From contig JAHDXO010000081.1 of the NCBI GenBank assembly GCA_023382975.1, positions 1 through 40,459 on the forward strand: DNA of 40,459 nucleotides. Reading direction: 5' to 3'. This document shows, piece after piece, positions 10,201 through 17,702 of the stretch. This stretch comes from Pirellulaceae bacterium. Lineage in GTDB: Bacteria > Planctomycetota > Planctomycetia > Pirellulales > Pirellulaceae. Each line of letters begins with the position of its first letter. Position 1 is the stretch's first letter. Position numbers and translations under genes: made by a program. The notes under the pieces were generated by a model, which was given only the letters and a program-made list of their open reading frames with translations, had not been told where the DNA came from and ran no database searches.

Positions 10201-10581
10201 GCCCGAAACTGCGGCCAGCAGGCGACGGAGCGGTACGAGTTGCAGACCAAGGTCCAGCGCCGGTTGCTACAAGCGTTCGGTCAAGACGCCGCGGGGGCGG
10301 CGCTTGGCCAGTTGAATCAGAAGGCGCAGCAGTGGTGGACGCTGTCGCTGAACGAATTGGGCCAGGCGCTGAAGACCAGTTTCAAACTTCGCTCCAGCCC
10401 GCTGAAGGATCCGCGGACGGCCGACCAGTGGGAACCGTATCTGGCCGAGAACCGCGCGGCCGTCGATCGCTTGACCCGTTCGCTGGCCGACGCCGAAGCC
10501 GACCTGAACGACCGCGTCTACGCCCTGTTCCACCTGACGCCCGACGAAATCAGACTTCTCCAACGCGAGGTCGAACATTGA
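7231..10581 (+). CDS. Type IIG restriction-modification enzyme (Eco57I-like, fused nuclease and N6-adenine methyltransferase)
   Basis: A 1116-residue single-chain enzyme that should both cut and methylate DNA. An N-terminal PD-(D/E)xK-like nuclease region is visible, with D95 and E112-x-K114 (VEGKG), preceded by the helical KELLPDFLTDYFVSLLGY segment. The methyltransferase core carries the SAM-binding motif DPACGSGAFLIEAFD (about 486-500), a GVDLNDEAVEICRLSLWI segment and the catalytic NPPY motif (about 607-610, VVGNPPYIRQEW), which marks adenine-N6 methylation. The C-terminal third (about 770-1116) is the expected target-recognition region, ending in helices. The GTG start is supported by AGGA nine bases upstream and by its conservation at 280. 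No separate methyltransferase or specificity gene is adjacent, as expected for type IIG. A diverged 5' fragment of a sister gene lies at 280-379. Confidence 0.9.
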   Translation: MPIERKPLFRPDVIHQHLAAFSLPEHVGGLRAKLTHWADLIASGRADKLNEKELLPDFLTDYFVSLLGYTRPADGGARYTLSREKHVQVDGKFADAVLGDFNGHDRPVLAVEGKGTKDPLDRPYAGRKLSAVQQGYQYAINLTCDWIIVTSMRQTRLYYKGADTQTYELFDAEALAENENLLRKFVFLLGADRVVPTSGRCHLVELLNESEKVGRELTKKFYVQYGDMRQDAFARLCQDNPEASPKAVLASTQKLLDRVLFCAFAEDRGLLPVETIRKAYEHRDPYHPRPIYDNFRGLFQAINRGNAALGIHAYNGGLFADDLGLDALRVSDEVCGYFRDLGDYDYRPAHQTALVEGQGRIIDVEILGHIFEQSITDLERLRNELDGLVEPAGPDKHKTRRKKEGAFYTPSFITRYIIEQALGGALRDRFQQLRDKHQQSARGTARHALEDPAVYAVETLKKPERAALVDFWEAWQDELVGVRLLDPACGSGAFLIEAFDQMYAEYRQSNDRLTELRGARPLLDLDRRILENNLYGVDLNDEAVEICRLSLWIKTAHRGKPLTSLDHSIRVGNSVVSDSAVHPQAFDWQTAFPEVFKAGGFDVVVGNPPYIRQEWLAPYKSHWETAFRSYHGVADIFTYFFERGLQVLRDGGRLAFITSGSWVRGNFGGPLRKYLVENAAIESMVDFGEFQPFEDAEMIRPSIAVLEKQPAPGKMRIFKWLTSGRPPENLSEVIEAAPVMRTEHLGTEAWELDADEVLALRRKMSENGRTLTAYTGGGIYRGVLTGLTEVFCIDEGTRTELVSQDSRSAELMGPFVQGTNLRPWYVEHPESYLLAIKSSGDYSWPWSGKDDAEREFERSFPAVYAHLNEHRDRAIKRQDQGKFWWELRACGYWDEFKKAKIVWPDISKLPRFSMDTTGLYLGNTAFTVPGEDYFLLGILNSWATWFFISKTAQPLRLRGDRWQYRLFAQYMQQVPIPEARDDDRQAIAELARNCGQQATERYELQTKVQRRLLQAFGQDAAGAALGQLNQKAQQWWTLSLNELGQALKTSFKLRSSPLKDPRTADQWEPYLAENRAAVDRLTRSLADAEADLNDRVYALFHLTPDEIRLLQREVEH

Positions 10582-10700
10582 CTGCGCCACGCGCCAGTGA
10601 ACAATCTTCGGATCATTCGTCAAGAGGAACAACGATGGGACAACTCCGAGCCTGGTGGGATTGAACGAAGACGTTTTCCGGCGAGGCGGAGTTCGTCAGG

Positions 10701-11195
10701 TTGCTTGGTGACCAGCAGGTTTCGCTTTGCAGTGCAGCGGGCACCGTCATCCAAGTACCTCTTGACTGGTTCTGCAGAGAAGACCAAGCGTATATTCGAC
10801 GGCAAGTGTCGGAGCAGAACAGCCGGTCTTCCTCGCTCCAAACGGAAATTGAGAACGTCGCTGCTCAAGCGGGGGCGTTTGCACCAGATGGTTCGGCGGT
10901 CTGCAGCAGCGCAAAACGCTCGGGGCCACCCGTTCGCCCTTGGCAGCGAATCCTGACCGATTGCGACATCTTCTGTTTATATGACGGGCTGGAGCGGTAC
11001 TTTCAAATCTACGACCACGAGCGGCGACACCAGGCACTCGACTACAGGACGCCCTACGAGGTTTACCAAGAGAGCGTGAGCCTGGCGACGTAACCACCGG
11101 CGTGCCGCACGGACCTACCGCAGACCGTCCAGGGAAGCCTCTTAGGTCTCGCTAACCAAGCGGTCTCCGTGGTCCAGTTTCCGGGGGCCACTTCA
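10701..11195 (+). mobile_element. IS3-family relic: transposase C-terminus and right end
   Basis: The last ~45 codons of an open frame ending at 11093 match the C-terminal end of IS3-family transposases (OrfB, rve integrase core): GLERYFQIYDHERRHQALDYRTPYEVY, the familiar 'YNHxRPHQALxYRTPAEVY' signature. Upstream of about 10940 the frame has no transposase similarity that I can see. After the stop comes a typical IS3 right flank ending in the terminal repeat TGGTCCAGTTTCCGGGGGCC..ACTTCA at 11170-11195. No left end or upstream catalytic part was found, so the element is dead. Bases 10582-10700 contain nothing recognisable. Confidence 0.75.
11144..11195 (+). repeat. IS3 right-end repeat, copy 1
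   Basis: This stretch (from GGTCTCGCTAACCAAGCGG to the terminal CCACTTCA) aligns with 15363-15417 with scattered substitutions. The reverse complement starts TGAAGTGGCCCCCGGAAACTGG, the form of an IS3-family terminal inverted repeat. The base after it (11196) is the first base of a truncated Rpn-type gene, as expected at an insertion boundary. Confidence 0.65.
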
Positions 11196-11520
11196 ACGAT
11201 CCTATTTCCCGACGACAGGATCGCTCACCATCGATTCCGACCGGCGGACGCGGAGCATCGCACAGAGATTTCTGGCGGCATCGAGATGCATCCGATGGAG
11301 TTGACGAAGTATAATTTGCAGCAAGCAACGATTTCCTTGGCTCCGGAGATCGAACAAATGTACGACCAACGACTAAAGGCACAGCGCGATTATCAATGGG
11401 GACTGGATAGCGCGCGGGAACAGGGACGACAGGAGGGACGACAGGAGGGCGAAATGCTGGGGAAGATTCGAATCCTCCAGGAGCTTCTCGGTGAATCGCC
11501 GAGTTCTTCGGTAGAACAAG
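11196..11520 (+). pseudogene. Truncated Rpn-family (PD-(D/E)xK nuclease/transposase-like) gene
   Basis: Directly after the IS3 end the frame reads TILFPDDRIAHHRFRPADAEH...HPMELTKYN. This is a characteristic middle section of Rpn-family recombination-promoting nucleases of planctomycetes. It then jumps to the C-terminal section with MYDQRLKAQRDYQWGLDSAR and the Gly/Glu/Gln/Arg repeat (REQGRQEGRQEGEMLGKI). The N-terminal nuclease domain is missing, cut by the IS, and the stretch normally between KYN and the C-terminal helix is shortened, so an internal deletion is likely. The frame runs without a stop into the next gene, but the two parts are unrelated, so the long fused frame from 11169 should not be annotated as one protein. 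Confidence 0.7.
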
Positions 11521-11654
11521 AGATGTCCGCTCATTCTCGCGATCTTCCCCTCGATTTTGCACTGCACCTTCGTCTCACGCTGCGAAGGCCGCAGGCACCA
11601 AACTGGCCGCTTGCTCGAACTGGGCATCCGCCACGTCGTCACCTTTTCGCGAGC

Positions 11655-14600
11655 GTGGCTACCGCATGCTTCTGCCTGATGGCGGTTTGCGCTGGGCCGG
11701 GGATCTGGCGGCCAGCAGTTGCGGGCGAGCAGCGGATCGTGTTGCGCGAGTACGTGAATCGGCAGTGGACGGACGAGTTGATCGGCTACCCGTTTGCGGC
11801 GGCCGATGGGGCGTGCGACGTAGAATCGATCCGGCTGCTGGGGCCGAATGGACTGCAACCGGTGCAACTGACAGACGTCCAGCGGTGGCCCGAGACCGGC
11901 GCGGTTCGCTCGGCTCGCCTTTGGCTAGTCGCCGATCTGGCGCCGCTTACCGAGAACGTGTACACCGTGCGCTACGGTCCGGCGAAAGCAGCGGACCCCG
12001 CGCCGATCAGCGACCTGACCGTCAAGCTTCAGGCAGAACACGTGGAGGCGACGACGCACCGCTTCGGCGCCCGATTGCGGCTGGGCTCCCAGTCGTTCGA
12101 CCCGCCGCGGGCGGCGGCCGAAGTTCCCGGCCCGCTGATCGCCCTGCGGCGCGGCGATGGAGCTTGGTTCGGCGGCAGCCGACTGTACGGCGCCGCTCGG
12201 ATCGTCCGCTGGTCGGCTCAGTTGGCGGAGGCCGGACCGGTGCTGGCGCGCGTCGACTATGCCTACCACTACGAAGACGGCAACACCGTGCGGCTGAGCG
12301 CCATGTTGCACCAGCGGTCCGGCGGGGTGATCTGGGAATCCGCCGTCGTGGAAGATTGTCCCGAGGACGGCATCGACCTGCTGCTCAGCCCCGGTTTACC
12401 GCCCCTGACGCTGGTGCTGCAGCGCGAGGCGTATCCCGACCGGCCACAAATGGAAGCGGCTAGTTGGGGCGAGTGGGTGGAGATTCCTTTGGCCGATTAT
12501 CGCGATCCCGTCGTGACTCGGCTCAGTCCCTGGGCGGATTGGTGGAACACCTGGACGCAGACCTCGATCCGAATGCGAGTCGGCGCCGGACCGCTGGAAC
12601 TGCACGTGGCCAGCCACGATCCGGGCGCGTGGGTCGTGCCGGCCGAAGCGGGGACGATGCGCGATTGGAGCACCTGGCAGCACAAGCTGGCGCCGGTCGT
12701 CAAGACGGACGACGGCCAGATCGCGCTGCGCGTGAACCATGCGGCGGGCGCGCGGAAGTGGTCGATCGAGGAGCGTGAGCCGGAGTATGCCGAGCGGCGG
12801 CGCATGTCGCTGGCCCAGGTCAAGGCCGAGTGGCCGCCGCTGGACGAGGTGAAGGACTGGATTCTCCACTGGCCCGCCGACGATCGGCCGCATCCCCGGC
12901 TGTTCGCCTCGCCCGCCGACCTCCAGCGAGCCTGGCAGCGGCTCGAACAGGATGCGCAAGCCGCCAAGGCCGCCGCGACGCTGCGCGACATCCTCAGCCG
13001 CGAAGAGATCCGACCGGTGCCCAGCTACAAGGATGCTCAGGCGATCGAGGTCTACTTGACGATGCGCGGCGATCCGGACGCGGCCACCGCCGTGCGGTTG
13101 GCCGATCGGGCGCGGCAGCATCTGGGTGCGCTGGGCGACTTTGACAAGATGCGCAGCACCCAGACGGTTGCCGCGTTGTACGACGTGATCATGAGTTCGG
13201 AACTGGTCGACCGGGCGGAGAAGGAGCGGTTCCGCTCGCAACTGGCATTCCTGGGCTACATCCTGGCGCGGCCTTCGACCTGGGATATCGAACGGGGCTA
13301 CCGCTCGTACAACCCGAACATGAGCTTGTCGTATCTGCTGGCGCGCGGCATCGTGGCGTGCGCAATCCCCGATCATCCGTGCGCCCGCCAGTGGGTCGAG
13401 CCGGGGTTGAGTCGGGCGCGGCGCTGGTTGGACGAAGAGGTCGGTCCGGAGGGCGAATGGCACGAGAGCGCCCATTACTCGCAGGTCAGCGCGTTCGCCC
13501 TCACGTCGATGGCGGTCGCAGTGAAGAATGCCGGGATGGGCGATCTGTTTCAGGACGAGAACCTGAAGAAATGGTGCCTGTGGCTGGCCCAAATCTATAC
13601 GCCGCGCGATCCGCTGCCCGGACGCGGCGGGCGGCGGGCGTCGCCGCCGATCGGCCGCGCGACCGCGGGCGTGCCCTGGGGCCTGTTCGGATTGATGGCC
13701 CGCGCAACCGCTGAAACCGACCCGCAGTATTCGCGCTGGATGCAGTGGGCCTGGGCCGAAACGGCATACGAGTTCAACACGGCCAATCATCTGGGCGGAT
13801 TCGAACGGATCTATTTCGATCCGACGCTGCCGGCGGAGACGCCCGCCTGGCGTTCGAAGCTGTTTCCGCAGGTCGGACCGATTCTCCGCAACGGAGTGGG
13901 CGACAAGCACGAAAATTACTTGGCGTTGCATTCCAATACGGGTGCCGGCGCCCGGGACTCGGAACTCGGGTGCCTGGCGCTCTGGTTTGCGCGCGGCGTC
14001 CCCGTCGCCGGGTCGTTCCCGGGCGGGTACAAGGAACGCCATCAGTTGCTGATGTCCCGCGTGATTCCCGCGATGTCGTGGCGCACGGGCCAGCCGTGGA
14101 ACGAGGACCAATTCGGTTGCCGGACCACGGTCGAGCCGGGCAAGTTCAGCGCGCTGCCGCGCCAGGACTATTTCAGCAGCCGTTACGTCCTGAGCGGATT
14201 CAGCGGCGGAGCATACGGACAGCCGGAAGGCGTGGTCGATTGGCCGCCGGTCGCCGAGCCGGCAGCCTGGCCCTTGGCTTGGGACCGGCGACTGCTGTAC
14301 GTCCAGGATGACGATCCCGGCGGTTGGAACTACCTTGTGCTGCGCGATTCGGTTAGCGGTGAAGTGCCTTCGCTGTGGCAGATGTGGACGGTTTCGGAGG
14401 GGCTGGGTTCGCCGCAGGAAGTGGCCGATCGAGACGGCTTCACCGCAGCGGCGGGGGGCAACAAAGCGGCCGCGGCGCGGCGACTCGCGGGCGACCGGTT
14501 CACCGCTGTGGGACCGCTGGACGTCGATGTGGAGTACTTCGTCGCCAGTCCGCGCGAGACCGAGCGTTGGACGATGCGATGGGGCCATCGCTACGTCGAC

Positions 14601-15137
14601 TACAGCGTCAATGGCCAAGACTATCGCGATTTGCTGCAATTGCGGTTGGACGGCGACGGCGACTACTTCGTCGTGATGTTCCCGCGCTTCCGCGCGGAGG
14701 CAGCGCCGCAGTTCAGCACGATCGGCGACGGCGCGGTCATCCGAGTGCAGGGCGAGGCAGGCACCGATTATTGCTTCCTGCCGGCGCGTGAAATCCGGGT
14801 GAAGGCCGATAGCGCCGAGTTTCGCGGAACCGCCGCTTCGGTCCAAGACCGGCGCAGCGGCTTGGTGCTCGCGCTGGGCGCCGCCGGCGAAATCCGCTAC
14901 CGCAACTGGACGCTGACGGCCGAACAGGCGGCCAGCCTGCGCGTTGCGCCAGACCGCTTGATCGTCGATCGATCCGCCGACCAAGAACCGGGCCGGCTGA
15001 CCATCGCTGCGCCCGGCGACTGGAGGCTCGCCGAACCGGCCCACGGCGCACTCTTGACTCGCCGCGACAACCATCTGGAACTGGAACTGCCGTCCGGAGT
15101 CGCCCGCGTCGAACTGATCGCCATCGGCGCTCGGTAA
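11655..15137 (+). CDS. Secreted heparinase II/III-like polysaccharide lyase family protein
   Basis: A 1160-residue secreted protein. From the GTG at 11655 it starts with a hydrophobic signal segment ending near AVAGEQ. An N-terminal beta-rich domain (about 25-370) is followed by a helical toroid domain introduced by HPRLFASPADLQRAW (about 415-720). The toroid contains the catalytic-looking segment EGEWHESAHYSQVSAFAL and the phrase RGYRSYNPNMSLSYLLARG. A beta-sandwich part follows with HENYLALHSNTGAGARDSELG and GSFPGGYKERHQ, positions where heparinase II/III enzymes place a His and metal-near residues. These proteins cleave uronic-acid-containing polysaccharides by beta-elimination. The substrate cannot be read. 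The start is uncertain: ATG 11523 and the GTG chosen here are both in frame with the upstream Rpn relic. The gene lies between two IS3 right ends. Confidence 0.75.
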   Translation: MATACFCLMAVCAGPGIWRPAVAGEQRIVLREYVNRQWTDELIGYPFAAADGACDVESIRLLGPNGLQPVQLTDVQRWPETGAVRSARLWLVADLAPLTENVYTVRYGPAKAADPAPISDLTVKLQAEHVEATTHRFGARLRLGSQSFDPPRAAAEVPGPLIALRRGDGAWFGGSRLYGAARIVRWSAQLAEAGPVLARVDYAYHYEDGNTVRLSAMLHQRSGGVIWESAVVEDCPEDGIDLLLSPGLPPLTLVLQREAYPDRPQMEAASWGEWVEIPLADYRDPVVTRLSPWADWWNTWTQTSIRMRVGAGPLELHVASHDPGAWVVPAEAGTMRDWSTWQHKLAPVVKTDDGQIALRVNHAAGARKWSIEEREPEYAERRRMSLAQVKAEWPPLDEVKDWILHWPADDRPHPRLFASPADLQRAWQRLEQDAQAAKAAATLRDILSREEIRPVPSYKDAQAIEVYLTMRGDPDAATAVRLADRARQHLGALGDFDKMRSTQTVAALYDVIMSSELVDRAEKERFRSQLAFLGYILARPSTWDIERGYRSYNPNMSLSYLLARGIVACAIPDHPCARQWVEPGLSRARRWLDEEVGPEGEWHESAHYSQVSAFALTSMAVAVKNAGMGDLFQDENLKKWCLWLAQIYTPRDPLPGRGGRRASPPIGRATAGVPWGLFGLMARATAETDPQYSRWMQWAWAETAYEFNTANHLGGFERIYFDPTLPAETPAWRSKLFPQVGPILRNGVGDKHENYLALHSNTGAGARDSELGCLALWFARGVPVAGSFPGGYKERHQLLMSRVIPAMSWRTGQPWNEDQFGCRTTVEPGKFSALPRQDYFSSRYVLSGFSGGAYGQPEGVVDWPPVAEPAAWPLAWDRRLLYVQDDDPGGWNYLVLRDSVSGEVPSLWQMWTVSEGLGSPQEVADRDGFTAAAGGNKAAAARRLAGDRFTAVGPLDVDVEYFVASPRETERWTMRWGHRYVDYSVNGQDYRDLLQLRLDGDGDYFVVMFPRFRAEAAPQFSTIGDGAVIRVQGEAGTDYCFLPAREIRVKADSAEFRGTAASVQDRRSGLVLALGAAGEIRYRNWTLTAEQAASLRVAPDRLIVDRSADQEPGRLTIAAPGDWRLAEPAHGALLTRRDNHLELELPSGVARVELIAIGAR

Positions 15138-15342
15138 CGCCCGTTACGAGCCTTCCGTCCGGCGCCGATGGCAGCCTGGGAGATGCCGGCTCCGCGCCGG
15201 CGGCCATCGACGATGGCAAACCAATTCACTGGCATAACGATTTGGGGCTGGTGTTGGTGAACAGCATCCTGCTAGGGTTCGTTTCCCCGCTGGGCGGCAT
15301 CGGCGTCGCGGTTTGGGCCGAATCCCGGGACCAGCTCAGACC
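15138..15342. other. Intergenic stretch, no gene seen
   Basis: No convincing reading frame. It holds a GC-rich hairpin GCCGGC-TCCGC-GCCGGC near 15185-15201 just after the heparinase stop, with no T-tract, so only a weak candidate for a terminator of that gene. Confidence 0.4.
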
Positions 15343-15417
15343 GCCCCGAAGGGCCTTTCGAGTCTCGCTTAGCAAGCGGCCGCCATCGTCCAGCTTCTGG
15401 GGTCCACTTCAATATCG
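15343..15417 (+). mobile_element. Isolated IS3-family right end
   Basis: The segment ending GTCCAGCTTCTGGGGTCC..ACTTCA at 15417 is a diverged copy of the IS3 right end at 11144-11195, in the same orientation. No transposase fragment precedes it. Read on the other strand it begins TGAAGTGGACCCCAGAAGC, a regular IS3-type terminal repeat. Together with the first copy it brackets the Rpn relic and the heparinase gene. Bases 15418-15556 contain nothing else recognisable. Confidence 0.65.
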
Positions 15418-15556
15418 ACATTGATACCTGCTTCCCTCGTTGCTTTGCCTCCATCTGCGATCACGAACCGACAAGGCCACCGATCCTTTCTTTAGTCGGG
15501 CTCCGCCAGCACAACTCGTGAACGGCGGCTTCGCGGCATCGCGGCATCGAGTCGTC

Positions 15557-15585
15557 TTGACCGATCGCCGTTCGCCAAATAGGAT
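15557..15585 (+). promoter_or_regulatory. Sigma70-type promoter of the second metal-efflux cluster
   Basis: TTGACC at 15557-15562 and TAGGAT at 15580-15585 are separated by exactly 17 bases. Transcription would start near 15592, about 26 bases before the GTG of the Cys-rich gene. The same -10 hexamer and spacing occur in the fluoride-operon promoter on the other strand at 25934-25962. No operator dyad is obvious. Confidence 0.6.
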
Positions 15586-15617
15586 GACTTTAGGCTCTTG
15601 GAAAGGAATTGGCTGCC

Positions 15618-16025
15618 GTGCGACGGTTCTGCGAAGTACAATTCGTGCCGCGACTGCTGATCGCGGTGTTGGTCGCGACGAGTTTCATCCCGCCGACGAG
15701 TCTGGGGGCGGTGTCGCACGGACAGTGTCGCGCCATGCAGTGTGCTTGTGGTTGTTGTTCGCAGCCTGGCGAGACGCTGCCGCCTTGCTGTGCCGCAGAG
15801 AAGACTGCTCCGCGCTGCTGTTGCGCGGCGCCGGACAAGCCTACCGTCCCACAACCACGGACTCCGTCGTCGGAATGGCGCGAGTGGACCGGTGTTCTGG
15901 CGGTGCTGTCCCCGGAACCCGGTATGGTCAGGCCCGGCGATGGCACCTCTCTGACGAAGTGGGAATTGGTCGCGGACGTCTGCTATCTGCCCGAGCCATG
16001 CGTTCTTTGCCGCTGGCGGAACTGA
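15618..16025 (+). CDS. Cysteine-rich secreted protein, probable metal-binding partner of the CusBA cluster
   Basis: This 135-residue protein has a hydrophobic N-terminal segment (about 9-30) that looks like a signal peptide. A dense cysteine block follows at about residues 40-75 (CRAMQCACGCC, then PPCC and PRCCCAA), 11 cysteines in fewer than 40 residues. A last CVLCRW motif ends the chain. Such clusters suit binding of soft metals such as Cu(I) or Ag(I). GTG 15618 is chosen because GAAAGGA lies about 10 bases upstream; TTG 15609 is too close to it. The family is unknown to me. By position it corresponds to the His-rich protein that opens the first metal cluster. The following gap (16026-16217) has a 29-codon ATG frame just before the adaptor gene with no recognisable product. 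Confidence 0.65.
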   Translation: MRRFCEVQFVPRLLIAVLVATSFIPPTSLGAVSHGQCRAMQCACGCCSQPGETLPPCCAAEKTAPRCCCAAPDKPTVPQPRTPSSEWREWTGVLAVLSPEPGMVRPGDGTSLTKWELVADVCYLPEPCVLCRWRN

Positions 16026-16217
16026 CTCCAATCTTCGTGCGCTACCGCTGCGCGCAGTCCTGTTCAACATCAGGGCCAACAGGCTGGGCGCGTCCGCGCG
16101 ACTTCGTCTTGTTGCGGAAATAGCGATGGCGACCGCCACGATCGCAGCGTCTTATCTGGGCATAACGGGCCAAGGTCCAGTGCCCCGAGACTACCATTTT
16201 GTTGATCGAGTCTGACC

Positions 16218-17702
16218 ATGAATGCTGTGAATCATTCCGACCGCAATGCTGCTTCGCAGCGGACGGATCAGCGCCGCGAATCGTTGCGCTGGTGGCTGAA
16301 GTTGATGATCCAGCCGCTCCTGTTTTTGGCCGTTGGTGCGCTGTTGCTGGTGGCGTTAGGCGTCGCCCAACGGTTGGGCTGGATCTCCGCTGGCCATCCG
16401 GACGAATCAAGTTCCGCCACGTCGGCAAACGCATCGAACGATGCCCTCTACATTTGCCCCATGATGTGCGTGCCGCCCCAGCCCGAGCCGGGTCGTTGCC
16501 CGGTGTGCGGGATGAAGCTGGTTCTCACGGCATCGAGCGCCGGCTCGACGGATCCGCGCTCCATACAGATCGATCCCGTGGCGCGGCGCGTCGCGAACAT
16601 CCGCACGGCGGCCGTCAAGTCGGCACCGCTGAGACGGAGAATCCGCGCCGTGGGCGAATTGCAGTACGACGAAAGCGCCTTGAAGACCCTCGCGGCTTAT
16701 GTCGACGGCAGGCTGGAGCGGCTGTACGCCGACTTTACCGGCGTGGTCGTCAAGCAGGGCGATCCCTTGGCTCTATTGTACTCGCCGCGGCTGTACTCCG
16801 GCCAAGTCGAATTGCTGCTGGCCAAGCAGGCTTGGGACCGCAGTCTGACATCGACGCCGGCCGGCACGGCGGAGTCCGCACGCGGTCTCTACGAAAGTGC
16901 GCGGCAGCGGTTACGGGAGTTCGGCATGACCGAAGACCAGATCGCCGCCTTGGAACGCGAAGGAGAGGCAAGCAGTCGGCTGCCCTTGCATGCGCCCATC
17001 GATGGAACCGTGATCGAGAAGCTGGTCGTCGAGGGCCAGTACGTGAAAGAAGGCCAGGCGATCTATCGGTTGGCGGATCTTGCGTCCGTCTGGTTGATGC
17101 TGGAACTGTATCCCGAGGACGCCGCCTTGGTGCGTGACGGCCAGCAGGTCGAGGCCCGGATGCAATCCCTGCCCGGCCGGACGTTTGCCGGTCGAGTTGC
17201 CTTCGTCGATCCCAGCGTGGATTCCCGCACCCGCACGGTCGGCGTCCGCGTGGTCTTCCCCAATCCGCAAGGAAGCCTGCGAGTGGGCGACTATGCGACG
17301 GCTACCGTGGACTTGCCGGTAACCAGCGGACACGGCGAGGATCCAGAACCGGAACTGTTGGTGGTTCCCAGGAATGCGGTTTTGCTGGCGGGCAGCAACA
17401 GCGTGGTGTACGTCGAGACGGAACCGGGCAGATTCGAGCTGCGCCGCGTCGTTCCGGGCGCCAGCAACGGAGACGAGATTGCGATCCTGCAGGGAGTTGC
17501 GGCGGGTGAACGGGTCGCGGTGAACGGCAACTTCTTGATCGATTCGCAGATGCAATTGTCGGGCAAACCTTCGCTGATCGATCCTGCCAAGGCGCAAGAG
17601 CCCGCCTTGGAGGTCGACGGCGCTGACGAGGAGCCGGTCATCCACTTGCGTCCGACGGACTTGCCCCCGATGGACCTGCCAATGGTCGAGGTGACGCCGT
17701 GA
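16218..17702 (+). CDS. cusB: CusB-like efflux RND periplasmic adaptor with heavy-metal-binding domain
   Basis: This 494-residue adaptor has one N-terminal membrane anchor (about 30-55). A heavy-metal-binding zinc-ribbon-like domain follows at about residues 78-102 (YICPMM...GRCPVCGMKLV), a domain typical of CusB-type adaptors and copper pumps. The classic adaptor layout comes next: beta-barrel start (RRIRAVGELQYDE), lipoyl half (VDGRLERLYADFTGVVVKQGDPL), alpha hairpin (about 190-250), second lipoyl half (PIDGTVIEKLVVEGQYVKEGQ), beta-barrel with DLASVWLMLELYPED, and a membrane-proximal domain. It would join CusA to an outer-membrane channel and hand metal to the pump. The stop codon overlaps the GTG start of the next gene (GTGA), which implies translational coupling. 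The gene symbol reflects family resemblance, not proven specificity. Confidence 0.92.
   Translation: MNAVNHSDRNAASQRTDQRRESLRWWLKLMIQPLLFLAVGALLLVALGVAQRLGWISAGHPDESSSATSANASNDALYICPMMCVPPQPEPGRCPVCGMKLVLTASSAGSTDPRSIQIDPVARRVANIRTAAVKSAPLRRRIRAVGELQYDESALKTLAAYVDGRLERLYADFTGVVVKQGDPLALLYSPRLYSGQVELLLAKQAWDRSLTSTPAGTAESARGLYESARQRLREFGMTEDQIAALEREGEASSRLPLHAPIDGTVIEKLVVEGQYVKEGQAIYRLADLASVWLMLELYPEDAALVRDGQQVEARMQSLPGRTFAGRVAFVDPSVDSRTRTVGVRVVFPNPQGSLRVGDYATATVDLPVTSGHGEDPEPELLVVPRNAVLLAGSNSVVYVETEPGRFELRRVVPGASNGDEIAILQGVAAGERVAVNGNFLIDSQMQLSGKPSLIDPAKAQEPALEVDGADEEPVIHLRPTDLPPMDLPMVEVTP

Noticed and set aside
11169..11654. N-terminal extension of the heparinase frame back to 11169
   Set aside because: The extension is made of the IS3 end and an Rpn relic; the signal peptide starts only at about 11655.
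12396..15074. An 892-codon minus-strand frame within the heparinase gene
   Set aside because: Shadow of the plus-strand gene, with no recognisable domain and biased composition.
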